From an uncultured Alphaproteobacteria bacterium (GTDB lineage: Bacteria > Pseudomonadota > Alphaproteobacteria > Rhodobacterales > Rhodobacteraceae): 64,000 bases of DNA. A program made the translations under genes and the position numbers. The DNA lies in contig CAKMYZ010000005.1 of assembly GCA_929200255.1 (NCBI GenBank), positions 62,001 to 126,000 on the forward strand, written 5' to 3'. Below the pieces are notes generated by a model. That model searched no databases and was not told the origin of the DNA. It saw only the letters and a list, made by a program, of their open reading frames with translations. Below are positions 36,934 to 46,036 of the stretch, piece by piece. Within the stretch, counting starts at the first letter, position 1, and each line of letters starts with the position of its first letter.

Positions 36934-37935
36934 ATGGATCGGCGGAGATTTTTGGCGGGCGGATGCGTGCTGCTTGCGGCACCAGCGGTCGCCCAGGTGA
37001 ATTCATGGGGTGATGTGGCTGCTGCGGCGCGTGGCCTTGAACAGTGCCGGGCCATAGTGGTCCGGCAATCCGGCCTGACCGTTCTGTCAGAGGTGTTTCG
37101 TGGCCCGGGCATCAATCGCCCCGTTCCGATTAAATCTGTCTCGAAAACCTTTGTTGCCGCATTGACCGGTGCCGCGCTTGATCGCGGAGAGCTCTCCTCT
37201 CTTGACGTGACACTGGGGCAGGTTGCGCCGCAGCTCATTCCCGGTGGTGCGGACCCGCGTGTGGCCGATATCAGCATCGAAAACCTGATCACGATGCAGG
37301 CCGGGCTGGAACGCACCTCAGGCGCCAACTATGGCCCATGGGTCAGCAGCCGCGATTGGGTGGCCGACGCGCTGAGCCGCCCCATTGTCGCCGAGCCGGG
37401 GTCGCGGATGCTCTATTCCACCGGATCGTTTCATGTTTTGGGCGCGGTGTTGTCCGAGGTGTCAGGTTTGTCGCTTCTGGAACTGGCCCGTCAGCGTCTG
37501 GGTGGCCCGCTGGGGTTCGATATCCCGGCATGGATCCGTGACCCACAGGGCCGTTATCTCGGTGGGAATGAAATGGCGCTGACCCTGGACGCCATGGGGC
37601 GATTTGGTGAAATGTATCGTCAGAACGGTCGTTTTGATGGGGTGCAGGTGTTGAGTGCGGATTGGATTGAACAGTCCATGCAACCCCGGACGTGGTCTGC
37701 ATTTTCAGGGTTGAACTACGGCTACGGTTGGTTTTTGGGGCAGCGCTCGGGTGTGAACTATGCCTTGGCCCGCGGATATGGAGGGCAGATCATCTGCGTC
37801 GCACCCGATGTGGCGCTGACTGTCGCCTTGACCTCCGACCCGACGCTGCCTGCGCGTAGCGGCGGGCACTTTGGTGATTTGCAGCGGTTGATACAGCATC
37901 AGATTCTGCCGTTGGCACAACAGCAGATGGGGTAA
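36934..37935 (+). CDS. Class C beta-lactamase-like serine hydrolase, Tat-exported
   Basis: Protein of 333 aa starting MDRRRFLAGG (twin-arginine signal ending near PAVAQ). The nucleophile motif SVSK (SxxK) and the YSTGS tyrosine motif are visible. This fold includes class C beta-lactamases, esterases and D-aminopeptidases. The substrate is not predictable. A GTG one codon earlier is also open. Confidence 0.86.
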   Translation: MDRRRFLAGGCVLLAAPAVAQVNSWGDVAAAARGLEQCRAIVVRQSGLTVLSEVFRGPGINRPVPIKSVSKTFVAALTGAALDRGELSSLDVTLGQVAPQLIPGGADPRVADISIENLITMQAGLERTSGANYGPWVSSRDWVADALSRPIVAEPGSRMLYSTGSFHVLGAVLSEVSGLSLLELARQRLGGPLGFDIPAWIRDPQGRYLGGNEMALTLDAMGRFGEMYRQNGRFDGVQVLSADWIEQSMQPRTWSAFSGLNYGYGWFLGQRSGVNYALARGYGGQIICVAPDVALTVALTSDPTLPARSGGHFGDLQRLIQHQILPLAQQQMG

Positions 37936-37957
37936 GGTGGATCATGACCCACCTTAC
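37932..37957. terminator. Hairpin between convergent genes
   Basis: Perfect 9-bp stem (GTAAGGTGG and its complement) with an 8-nt loop, overlapping the stop codon of the serine hydrolase gene and 10 bp from the end of the convergent VWA gene. No T-run on either side, so termination is only possible. Confidence 0.4.
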
Positions 37958-37966
37958 ATCCTGCCG

Positions 37967-40051
37967 CTATTGTGACAGGCTTTGGGCCAGCCGCATCAAC
38001 TGCACAGCTTCGGTGCGATAGCCAAAGGCGTCCTCGCCACGGTTGGCAGTGGCCAAGGCAATCGCGTCGTCATAGTCCCAGTCACCCAAGTACTGCGGGT
38101 TCCGCAAAAGCTGCCCGAACCCCGCAATAGCAGTGGCGAAGCCGGCCTCGCTCCCCAACCCACCGTGATGCATGATCGGCACTTCAATCAGCTGGCTGAC
38201 TGCTTCACCCGGTGCCTTATAGCGCAGCTTGAGAAATCCAAGCTCGTCTGAACCAACTGCTGCGGTACGGGGCGCATAGCGCAGCGGATCGCTCAGTTGC
38301 GCGGGGCTGCCCACCGGCGTCACTTCGTAAATCGCTGTCACCGCATGCCCGGCCCCCAGTTCACCTGCATCCACGGCATCATTGTTGAAATCCTCGCGCC
38401 GCAGCGCACGTGTTTCATAGCCGATAAGGCGGTATTCAGCGATCTGTGCGGGATTGAATTCAACCTGTACCTTCACGTCGCCGGCAATTGGGAAAAGCGC
38501 ACCGGACAGTTGATCAACCAGCACTTTCTGCGCTTCAGACAGCGTATCGATGTAAGCGGCCGTGCCGTTCCCGTTTTGCGCCAGCGCCTGCATCGTGGCA
38601 TCGTCCAGGTTGCCCCGGCCAAAGCCCAGCACGCTCAGATAGGTGCCTGTTGCGCGCTTATCGGCGATAAAGTCGGTCAATGCATTGGGGTCGCTCAGCC
38701 CGACGTTGAAATCACCGTCGGTGGCCAGAATGATCCGGCTGACCTCGCCGTTATCGGCCATACTTTCAGCCACGCTGTAGGCTTGCTCCAAACCGCCTTG
38801 CCCGTTGGTTGAGCCACCGGCGCCAAGCGACTGCATCGCACGCAGGATGGCTGCCCTTTCCGATGCGGCGGTTGGCGCCAGAACCTGTCCGGCACTGCCC
38901 GCGTATTCGACGATGGCCACCTGATCCTCGGGGCGTAGCTGGTCCAGCATCAAACGGAAGGATTGCTTGAGCAGGGGCAGTTTGGTGGGATCGTCCATGG
39001 ACCCGGAGGTATCGATCAGAAAAACAAGGTTCAGCGGCGGACGATCAGCAATCGCAGGCACCCGGCCTTGCAGGGCGATGTGAACCAGCTGGGTATCCGC
39101 GTTCCAAGGCGTCTGGAAGGTGGACACGGTGGGCCGGAACGGTGCCTCATGCGCATCGGGTGCGGCGTAATCATAGGGGAAGTAGTTGATCATCTCCTCG
39201 ATCCTGACGGCCTCTGATGGGGGCAGCTGACCCCGCATCAAGGACGAACGGACGACGGCGTATGAGGCGGTGTCGACGTCGATTGAAAAGGTCGAAACCG
39301 GGGTTTCAGCTGCAATTTGCAGCGGGTTGCTGTCGGCGTTGGCGAAGGCTTCGGTGTCAGGGACAGGCGCCACGAATTGGTCATCGCTTGGCGCGACCAC
39401 CGCCGGAGCGGCAAGCAAAGCCTGTGCTGGTGCAACCTGCTGGGTGATCCGCGTCCGGGATGTGGATGGAGCTGTGTTTTTGGCGACCTCAGCCCCCAGC
39501 GCAGCGGAGGCCCGTTCGGTTATCTCGGCCTGAGGCGGCGTGGATGGCTCAAGTGCCCCCCCAGACACCACGACTTCCGGCGCATCAGAAAAGTTTTCAA
39601 AGGCGACGTCTGCTTCCGGTGTCTTCAGTACCGCGTCTCCGCCTGCCGATGCCAGAGGAGCGTCATCGCTGGCCCGCAGTTCACCAGCAGATGCCTCCTC
39701 GACGGCCGTGCTACCCAATGCGCCATCAAATTCTGTCATCGTGATCTGCGGTGGTGATGGCGGGCGCAGCAAATCCTGCCCTTGCGGTGTCAAGATCAGA
39801 AAACCACAGGCGACCAATGCGGTTGTCGCGGTCAGCCCGCCTTTGGATGTCATTGCGTTCATCATCGTCTTCACTCCTGTCCAGAGGCCCTTGGGGCCGG
39901 TTACAGCAGTGGGACGCGCCTCATCACGTGATCCTTGGAGCGCGTCGAAGTTTCTTTGCGCAAGCGCGAGGTTTTCGGCACGGCGTGCAGCGTCCGGGCG
40001 CGGGGTCGCCGCATCCAGCAGGGATTTCAGATCGTCGAGGTCATCGGTCAT
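37967..40051 (-). CDS. YfbK-like VWA membrane protein coupled to ECF sigma factor
   Basis: Protein of 694 aa. Residues 1-65 are a short charged cytoplasmic part, a membrane segment lies at about 72-88 (LTATTALVACGFLIL), and a low-complexity linker runs to about 250. The YfbK core follows (STFSIDVDTASYAVVR...EEMINYFPYDY) and a VWA domain with an intact metal site, DTSGSM at 347-352. The start overlaps the sigma-factor stop as ATGA. The gene position is where an anti-sigma factor is normally found, so the N-terminal part may hold the sigma factor at the membrane. Confidence 0.88.
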   Translation of the reverse strand: MTDDLDDLKSLLDAATPRPDAARRAENLALAQRNFDALQGSRDEARPTAVTGPKGLWTGVKTMMNAMTSKGGLTATTALVACGFLILTPQGQDLLRPPSPPQITMTEFDGALGSTAVEEASAGELRASDDAPLASAGGDAVLKTPEADVAFENFSDAPEVVVSGGALEPSTPPQAEITERASAALGAEVAKNTAPSTSRTRITQQVAPAQALLAAPAVVAPSDDQFVAPVPDTEAFANADSNPLQIAAETPVSTFSIDVDTASYAVVRSSLMRGQLPPSEAVRIEEMINYFPYDYAAPDAHEAPFRPTVSTFQTPWNADTQLVHIALQGRVPAIADRPPLNLVFLIDTSGSMDDPTKLPLLKQSFRLMLDQLRPEDQVAIVEYAGSAGQVLAPTAASERAAILRAMQSLGAGGSTNGQGGLEQAYSVAESMADNGEVSRIILATDGDFNVGLSDPNALTDFIADKRATGTYLSVLGFGRGNLDDATMQALAQNGNGTAAYIDTLSEAQKVLVDQLSGALFPIAGDVKVQVEFNPAQIAEYRLIGYETRALRREDFNNDAVDAGELGAGHAVTAIYEVTPVGSPAQLSDPLRYAPRTAAVGSDELGFLKLRYKAPGEAVSQLIEVPIMHHGGLGSEAGFATAIAGFGQLLRNPQYLGDWDYDDAIALATANRGEDAFGYRTEAVQLMRLAQSLSQ

Positions 40052-40590
40052 GTCATGTCCTCCTTTTGCTTGATCGCGCGCAGCATTTTTTTGGCCTCCG
40101 AGATGCGCCAGCTGACCGTGCCTTCCGAGATACCCAGAACCTCAGCCGCTTGAGCATGGGTCATGTCGTCCAGAATCAGCGCCAGCGTATCGCGCAGATC
40201 ATCGCCAAGCTGGTTCATAGCCGCGGTCAGCCAATCAAGTTGCGCGTGCGTTTCGCGATTGGCAGCGGTCCGGTTGCTTTCCCAATCGCCCCAGCCCTCG
40301 GTCGCCTTCGTATAGGTCGCCCGTTTACGGCGGCGGTCATGGGCGGCATTGACGGCAACCCGGTATAGCCATGTCGTGACCTTTGCGCGGCGCTGATAGC
40401 TGCCAAGCTTGGCAGGTAGCGCTGCACAGATGTCCTGTGTCAGGTCTTCGGCATCACTGCGCGCGCCGGTCAGGCGAAAGCAAAACGCAAAAAGCCGGTC
40501 ATAGTGCCGGTCCAGCAGGCTGCTGAACGCAGCAGCATCGCCGCCGGCGGCGGCTTCGGCCAGGTCCTCATCGCTTGTCATCATGCGCAT
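40048..40590 (-). CDS. ECF-type RNA polymerase sigma factor
   Basis: Sigma-70 family factor of 180 aa with region 2 (LLDRHYDRLFAFCFRLTGARSDAED; WLYRVAVNAAHDRRR) and region 4 (LALILDDMTHAQAAEVLGISEGTVSWRISEAKKML). I use the ATG at 40590, but no start has a clear ribosome-binding site. A TTG at 40620 and ATGs at 40584 and 40581 are also open. Its partner is the downstream VWA membrane protein, with which it is translationally coupled. Confidence 0.88.
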   Translation of the reverse strand: MRMMTSDEDLAEAAAGGDAAAFSSLLDRHYDRLFAFCFRLTGARSDAEDLTQDICAALPAKLGSYQRRAKVTTWLYRVAVNAAHDRRRKRATYTKATEGWGDWESNRTAANRETHAQLDWLTAAMNQLGDDLRDTLALILDDMTHAQAAEVLGISEGTVSWRISEAKKMLRAIKQKEDMT

Positions 40591-40674
40591 CACGGTGGTT
40601 GGACGCACGCCATTGGTCAATCCTTGGCGCTGCGTGAAATTTTGTGCAAATACGCATATCGTCTGCCGCTGTAC

Positions 40675-41643
40675 CTAGAGGGCGGCCCGCAGCGAGGTCA
40701 CCAGCGCATCCATATCCGGGTCCATTTTGATTGACTGGGCCTTGCGGCGATGCCAATCCACCGCCTTTTCATGCAGTTCTGCCAAAACCTTGTCAGATTT
40801 GAGCTCTGCCAAAAGCGCGCCAGATGCCTTGGCGTAGCGGTTGATCGTCAGATCAGTTTCGTCGTTGTGATTGAACCGCTCCCAATACTCCATCCCGATG
40901 GTTTGACTGGTGTGATTGGCCCGCCCACGCGCGCGTTGCACCAGATAACTGTCCAGTGATTTGAGCGCGTAGTGATTGACCTGCGCCTTTTCAAAAACGG
41001 GTGGGTGCGCCGTGCGTTCGCCGTCTTTGACATAAGGCGCGCCACCGGGCAGCACCCAGTCGATCTGGCCTGCCATATCGTCCCTTGCGATGGGGGCGTG
41101 CAATCCTGCCCGCTGAAACTTGTCCTGATTGGTATATAGTGATTTGACGAATTTGCCTGTCGTCGGGCGCAGCTTTGCATCCCAAGGCAATTCGCCTTTG
41201 GTGAATTGTTCGGTCACCGGTTCGTCAACGAAATCCTCGCGCCCGTCCGGTCCAAAATTGCGCCATGGCACCGAAATAACATCCACGTCCTCGCCGGTTT
41301 CTGCCACCAGTGCCCGGACTGAGCCATCCCCCATATGAATGTTCAGAAATTCATCGATATCGCAGATAAAGACCCATTTGGCGTCCTTGACGATATCATA
41401 GCGGCGGGTCGCCTGACGCAAGGCGCTGCGATGAATGCCGCCGCCGCGCACAATTGTGTTGTGCTGCACGACATACCCCAACTCTTGCAAGCGCAGCAGG
41501 ATGTCGACGGTTGGATCGGTGCAGTCGTTGGTGCAGACAATGATGTGGTCAAAACCAAGGGTTTTGTAGTGAGCCACCCATTCAAGGATGAACGGCCCCT
41601 CGTTCTTCATTGTGGACACAACAGTATAAAGGTCTTTGGCCAT
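40675..41643 (-). CDS. Glycosyltransferase family 2/92-like protein
   Basis: Protein of 322 aa with a GT-A start (VSTMKNEGPFILEWVAHYKTLG) and an acidic donor-binding motif (FICDIDEFLNI). GT-A proteins of this subtype occur near polysaccharide or capsule genes, but none is adjacent here. The ATG at 41643 follows GAGG. Acceptor and sugar unknown. Confidence 0.85.
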   Translation of the reverse strand: MAKDLYTVVSTMKNEGPFILEWVAHYKTLGFDHIIVCTNDCTDPTVDILLRLQELGYVVQHNTIVRGGGIHRSALRQATRRYDIVKDAKWVFICDIDEFLNIHMGDGSVRALVAETGEDVDVISVPWRNFGPDGREDFVDEPVTEQFTKGELPWDAKLRPTTGKFVKSLYTNQDKFQRAGLHAPIARDDMAGQIDWVLPGGAPYVKDGERTAHPPVFEKAQVNHYALKSLDSYLVQRARGRANHTSQTIGMEYWERFNHNDETDLTINRYAKASGALLAELKSDKVLAELHEKAVDWHRRKAQSIKMDPDMDALVTSLRAAL

Positions 41644-41677
41644 CAATCCTCGCTTGGTCCTGTTGCGCCTTGCGGCA

Positions 41678-43156
41678 TTAAACTGAGGTGCAGATGTATT
41701 TCATCTCAAGGTAATCCTCAATCCCGTGGCTGGACCCTTCGCGACCCAGGCCGGATTGCTTCACCCCGCCAAATGGGGCCACCTCGGTTGAGATGATGCC
41801 GGTGTTCACGCCGACAATCCCGTATTCCAATGCTTCGGCAACCTTGGTCACGCGGCTAAGGTCGTTAGCATAAAAATAGGATGCCAGCCCAAAGATCGTG
41901 TCATTGGCCTTGGCAATCACGTCGTCTTCGTCTTCGAACATAAAGAGTGGGGCAAAGGGGCCGAAGGTCTCATCGACGCTCACCAACATGTCGGTCGTGG
42001 CGTTGGTTACAATTGTCGGCTCAAAGAATTGCCCGCCATAGGCATGCGGTTTGCCACCTGTCAGGATCTCGCCACCTTTGGACAAGGCGTCATCAAGATG
42101 CTCCTGCACCTTATCAACTGCTGCCGGTTCAATCAGTGGGCCAAGCGTTGTGCCGTCTGACAAGCCGTCACCGACATGCAGGTTTTCGACTGCGACCTTC
42201 AGTTTTGCGGCAAAGGCATCGTAGACGCCCTTTTGCACATAAATGCGGTTGGCACAGACACAGGTCTGCCCGTTGTTACGAAATTTGCAGGCGATGGCCC
42301 CTTCAACGGCGGCATCCAGATCAGCGTCGTCAAAGACGATGAAAGGTGCGTTGCCGCCCAACTCCATGGAACATTTCATGACCTGATCTGCGGCCTGTTT
42401 CAGCAGGATGCGTCCGACTTCGGTTGAGCCGGTGAACGTCAGCTTGCGCACAAGCGGGTTCTCGCAGAATTCCTTGCCGACCTGGGACGATGATGTCGAT
42501 GTCACAACTGACAACAGCCCCTGCGGGATGCCAGCCTCTTCGCCCAGCTTCGCCATGGCCAATGCCGACAGCGGCGTCAGGGACGCCGGACGCACGACAA
42601 ATGAACACCCCGCAGCCAGGGCGGGGGCAACCTTGCGCGCGATCATCGCATTGGGGAAGTTCCACGGGGTGATGCCAGCGGCCACGCCGATAGGCTGTTT
42701 GATCACAGTGATACGCTTGTCGGCCATATGGCCGGGGATCGTTTCACCATAGATGCGCTTGGCCTCTTCACCGAACCATTCCACAAAGGATGCGCCATAG
42801 GCGACCTCTCCACGTGCTTCGGCAAGGGGCTTGCCCTGCTCAGCGGTCATGATGATCGCAAGGTCCTCCTGGTTGGCCATCATCAGATCAAACCACCTGC
42901 GCAGAACCTTGGCACGGTCTTTCGCAGCAAGAGCGGCCCATGGTTTGCGGGCAACCTCGGCCGCAGCAATCGCCTCTGCCACTTCTGCGCGGGACAGATC
43001 AGGGACCTTGGCAATGATGTCGCCCCGCGCGGGGTTTGTCACATCAAACGTCTTGCCGCTGGCTGCTTGTACCCATTTGCCCGCCACAAATGCTTCGGCG
43101 CAAACCAATTCAGGGCGTGCCAGCATGGATTTGAGGTTGGTGGTGTCGTCAAGCAT
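41678..43156 (-). CDS. gabD: NAD(P)-dependent succinate-semialdehyde dehydrogenase
   Basis: Aldehyde dehydrogenase of 492 aa: ITPWNFP, catalytic Glu265 (MELGG), catalytic Cys299 (NNGQTCVCANR), GGVKQSGLGREGS near the end. It resembles GabD, which oxidises succinate semialdehyde to succinate in GABA catabolism. The normally conserved lysine of the KPxxxTP motif is Arg189 here (VVRPASLTP), which may alter cofactor preference. A gabT-like partner is not adjacent. Confidence 0.9.
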   Translation of the reverse strand: MLDDTTNLKSMLARPELVCAEAFVAGKWVQAASGKTFDVTNPARGDIIAKVPDLSRAEVAEAIAAAEVARKPWAALAAKDRAKVLRRWFDLMMANQEDLAIIMTAEQGKPLAEARGEVAYGASFVEWFGEEAKRIYGETIPGHMADKRITVIKQPIGVAAGITPWNFPNAMIARKVAPALAAGCSFVVRPASLTPLSALAMAKLGEEAGIPQGLLSVVTSTSSSQVGKEFCENPLVRKLTFTGSTEVGRILLKQAADQVMKCSMELGGNAPFIVFDDADLDAAVEGAIACKFRNNGQTCVCANRIYVQKGVYDAFAAKLKVAVENLHVGDGLSDGTTLGPLIEPAAVDKVQEHLDDALSKGGEILTGGKPHAYGGQFFEPTIVTNATTDMLVSVDETFGPFAPLFMFEDEDDVIAKANDTIFGLASYFYANDLSRVTKVAEALEYGIVGVNTGIISTEVAPFGGVKQSGLGREGSSHGIEDYLEMKYICTSV

Positions 43157-43220
43157 GGTAGCCTCCCTTAGGTTTGGCGCTATCTGACCTATGCAAGGGG
43201 CTGCCGTAAAGGGGGATGTG

Positions 43221-44000
43221 ATGGATTGGGACGACGCCTACGCAAATGCGGCGCATATCCCCGGGGCCGATGCCTATCCGGGGAAATGGGCTGCCGCCGC
43301 CGCGGCCTTTCGCACATCCGTGCGCTGCGAGATTGATTTGCCCTACGGCGAAAGCCCGCGTCAGCGGTTCGATCTTTTTCACCCGGACCGATTGGCCAAA
43401 GGCCTGATTGTCTTTGTGCATGGCGGGTATTGGCTGCAGTTTGATAAATCTTTTTGGTCGCATCTTGCAGCAGGGCCTTTGGCGCAGGGGTGGGCAGTGG
43501 CGATGCCGTCATATGACCTTTGCCCGGATGTGCGGGTCACCCAAATCGGTGATCAGATCGCGGCTGCCATTCAAAGCGCCAGTGACCGCGCCCTAGGCCC
43601 GATCTGCCTGACGGGGCATTCTGCTGGTGGACATCTGGCTGCGTTGATGACAGCGCCACGCATTGGTGCCTGTTGGCAGGATCGTATCGCGCGCGTTGTG
43701 CCCATCTCTCCGGTGGCGGATCTTGCACCGCTGATGAGCACCTCAATGAATGCAGATCTGAAGATCGATGAGGAGGAGGCAAAAACACAAAGCCCGGTGC
43801 ATTTGCCAACGCCCCCAATGCCAGTGACTGTCTGGGTTGGTGCGGATGAACGGCCCGTGTTTCTGGAGCAGGCAGAGGCCCTGCGCACCGCATGGGATTG
43901 CACCAAGGTTGTTGCGGAAGGGCGCCATCATTTCAGTGTGATCGAGGATCTGGCAGATCCGAACAGCCCGCTGACCCGCGCGATCACCGGCCCTGGCTGA
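43221..44000 (+). CDS. Alpha/beta hydrolase (kynurenine formamidase/esterase-like)
   Basis: Protein of 259 aa with the oxyanion motif VFVHGGYW and nucleophile elbow GHSAGG, with His in EGRHHFSVI. HGGYW plus GHSAGG is the pattern of the formamidase/carboxylesterase group. The ATG at 43221 has GGGGGA 5 nt upstream. Divergent from gabD. Confidence 0.85.
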   Translation: MDWDDAYANAAHIPGADAYPGKWAAAAAAFRTSVRCEIDLPYGESPRQRFDLFHPDRLAKGLIVFVHGGYWLQFDKSFWSHLAAGPLAQGWAVAMPSYDLCPDVRVTQIGDQIAAAIQSASDRALGPICLTGHSAGGHLAALMTAPRIGACWQDRIARVVPISPVADLAPLMSTSMNADLKIDEEEAKTQSPVHLPTPPMPVTVWVGADERPVFLEQAEALRTAWDCTKVVAEGRHHFSVIEDLADPNSPLTRAITGPG

Positions 44001-44106
44001 GCCTTCCTAAAGCATAGGTGCCATTGAGTGGACCTACATGCAATCTCAACATATGGTGTGGTTCAATGAGAAATGCGCGAATCGCGCCCAATATGGATGG
44101 GATGTA

Positions 44107-44418
44107 ATGATTGGTTTTGGACGTAGTTTGATGGTGTGCATTGCGTTCGGCGCGCTTGTCGCCTGTGAGCGCTCTGGCAGTGATGATAATGACGTCACGG
44201 ATGGCGGCATTGATGGTGGCCTTCTGCGTGACGGCGTCGCGAACGTCTGGGTTGACCCGGATGGTTGCCAGCATTGGTATCTCGATGACGGGATCGAAGG
44301 ATACATGACACCGCGGCTGACGCGCGATGGCAAACCACGATGCCAAGACACCCGGGGCGAGATCATCCTCAAAGACGGAACAAGGGTACCGGCAGAGCCT
44401 GAACCGACAAACTCTTGA
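44107..44418 (+). CDS. Small lipoprotein, unknown
   Basis: Protein of 103 aa with a lipoprotein signal (MIGFGRSLMVCIAFGALVAC, lipobox LVAC). The mature part is acidic (SGSDDNDVTDGG) and contains DPDGCQHWYLDDGIEGYMTPR, a short pattern found in small roseobacter lipoproteins. GGGATG precedes the ATG at 44107, and an open frame extends to 44038. A terminator follows. Confidence 0.75.
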   Translation: MIGFGRSLMVCIAFGALVACERSGSDDNDVTDGGIDGGLLRDGVANVWVDPDGCQHWYLDDGIEGYMTPRLTRDGKPRCQDTRGEIILKDGTRVPAEPEPTNS

Positions 44419-44434
44419 TCAATCATTGATCAAG
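44414..44434. repeat. 21-bp perfect palindrome spanning a stop codon
   Basis: Arms CTTGATCAAT and its exact complement around one central C. It includes the stop codon of the small lipoprotein and lies just before the terminator. It could extend the 3'-end structure or be a protein-binding site. Confidence 0.6.
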
Positions 44435-44440
44435 GATATG

Positions 44441-44467
44441 AAAAGGCACCGTCTTGCGGTGCCTTTT
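44441..44467. terminator. Bidirectional rho-independent terminator
   Basis: AAAA, a perfect 7-bp stem (GGCACCG and its complement) with a 5-nt loop, then TTTT. It lies between the lipoprotein gene and the convergent RNase T2 gene and can serve both. Confidence 0.9.
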
Positions 44468-44470
44468 GCG

Positions 44471-45100
44471 TTACCGCATCGCGTTAAAGACAGCATCCGT
44501 CATGGTGCAATCTCGGATCACATCATCACCGCAGCGGCGCAATTCCAGATCGCGGGTCAGGCAAATGCGGGCCTCCTGGATATGTCCGGATTTGCAGGTG
44601 ATGGTGATGTGATCGGCCTGCATGCCGGGGTTATCGCGCATGAATGCTTCTTCAATAAGTGCGGCTGGCAAGGTGACGTCGCGGGTGAGTTGGCGAAAGA
44701 CATCGGGCCGTGTGACCCGCCCATAAGCCTCGCGGGACAGGGCAAAGTAATCGTCTGCCGACAGCCCCGAACACACCCCATGTTTGCGCCATTGATGCCA
44801 TGCCAGCCCGGATGTACCCATGATGTCTGCCATGGCACCGGTGTCGCTGCGGCTGGGCGGGCGTTCACTGGTTGCGCAATTGGCCGGGTAGCCGCGTTCA
44901 TACTGCGGCCATAAACCATGCAGAATCCAGCCGAAATCGGCCGCAGCATCACATTGGGGCGAGCCGCGCTCGTCCCCTTCCAGCGCGCACCAATTCGCCG
45001 ACCAAGAGAGCGACAGCACGTAGTAGTCGAACGCGCCCGCGCGGTCTTGCGCCGCGGCAGGTGGGGACAGCAGACAAAGCAAGGCAAACAGAGTGCGCAT
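44471..45100 (-). CDS. RNase T2 family protein, catalytic Glu replaced
   Basis: Secreted protein of 209 aa with a signal peptide (MRTLFALLCLLSPPAAAQ). CAS I is HGLWPQ (His61) and CAS II is WHQWRKHG (His102, Lys106, His107). In the family CAS II normally reads HEWxKHG; the catalytic glutamate is Gln103 here. Six or more cysteines fit a periplasmic disulfide protein. Activity may be reduced or altered. AGGAAAG supports the ATG at 45100. Confidence 0.9.
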   Translation of the reverse strand: MRTLFALLCLLSPPAAAQDRAGAFDYYVLSLSWSANWCALEGDERGSPQCDAAADFGWILHGLWPQYERGYPANCATSERPPSRSDTGAMADIMGTSGLAWHQWRKHGVCSGLSADDYFALSREAYGRVTRPDVFRQLTRDVTLPAALIEEAFMRDNPGMQADHITITCKSGHIQEARICLTRDLELRRCGDDVIRDCTMTDAVFNAMR

Positions 45101-45234
45101 TTTAATCTTTCCTATCGGTGCAGCCATCACTATATAGACCTCAAGTTCCCCGACAATGCGAACCCGGCTGTGAAAACAGTCTGCCCAAGCAAGGGCGCGG
45201 GAAAGGCTTGTCTGCCGATAAGATGGAGATAGAA

Positions 45235-45984
45235 ATGTCCGATAAACCGATTATGGCCAAAGCCACTGCTGTTTGGCTATGCGACAACACCACCCTGACC
45301 TTCAAGCAAATCGCAGACTTCTGCGGCTTTCACGAGTTGGAAGTGCAAGGCATTGCCGATGGCGATGTAGCGGTCGGTGTGAAAGGCTTTGACCCGATTG
45401 CGAATAACCAACTGACCCAGGAAGAAATTGATAAGGGCGAGGCCAGCGCGACTTACAAACTGAAGCTAAAGTTTTATGCAGCAGCCGCGGGCGAAGAGAA
45501 ACGCCGTGGACCGCGCTACACGCCCCTGTCCAAGCGTCAGGACCGTCCGGCGTCAATCTACTGGTTGGTGAAGTTTCACCCAGAGCTGACAGATGGTCAG
45601 ATCTCCAAACTGGTCGGCACAACCAAGCCAACCATTCAGGCGATCCGCGCGCGCACACACTGGAACATCAACAACATTGAACCGATTGACCCGGTCGCCT
45701 TGGGTCTGTGCAAGCAATCCGAACTGGATGCAGCCGTGCAAAAGGCCAACGCCAAAAAAGCCAAAGACGGTGAGGCGATGTCAGATGATGAGCGTCGCAA
45801 GCTGGTCAGCACAGAGCAATCACTGAGTATGCCTGCCGAGCCTAAGATGCCAAGTGCCATGGCGGGGCTTGAGACATTCAGCCTGTCTGATCCGCGCGAT
45901 GATGAGGGCGAAGAAGATACACGCGATGTTTCTGATGCGGACAGCTTCTTTAACTTGCCGGATGATGCTGACAGCGAAGACTGA
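45235..45984 (+). CDS. trcR: Cell cycle transcriptional regulator TrcR (DUF1013)
   Basis: DUF1013 protein of 249 aa, broadly conserved in alphaproteobacteria. An N-terminal helix-turn-helix-like part (WLCDNTTLTFKQIADFCGFH) and a second one (LTDGQISKLVGTTKPTIQAI) are visible, then an acidic, disordered C-terminus. Family members are cytoplasmic regulators of cell-cycle transcription. The ATG at 45235 has GGAG 6 nt upstream. Divergent from the RNase T2 gene and followed by a terminator. Confidence 0.9.
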   Translation: MSDKPIMAKATAVWLCDNTTLTFKQIADFCGFHELEVQGIADGDVAVGVKGFDPIANNQLTQEEIDKGEASATYKLKLKFYAAAAGEEKRRGPRYTPLSKRQDRPASIYWLVKFHPELTDGQISKLVGTTKPTIQAIRARTHWNINNIEPIDPVALGLCKQSELDAAVQKANAKKAKDGEAMSDDERRKLVSTEQSLSMPAEPKMPSAMAGLETFSLSDPRDDEGEEDTRDVSDADSFFNLPDDADSED

Positions 45985-46007
45985 TTGCCCGTGAACAATG
46001 GGTTTGC

Positions 46008-46035
46008 AAAGGGCGTCCCACTGGGGCGCCCTTTT
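46008..46035. terminator. Rho-independent terminator after trcR
   Basis: AAA, then a 9-bp stem (GGGCGTCCC against GGGGCGCCC with one G-T pair), a 3-nt loop and TTTT. It lies between trcR and the convergent methyltransferase gene. Confidence 0.85.
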
Positions 46036-46036
46036 G

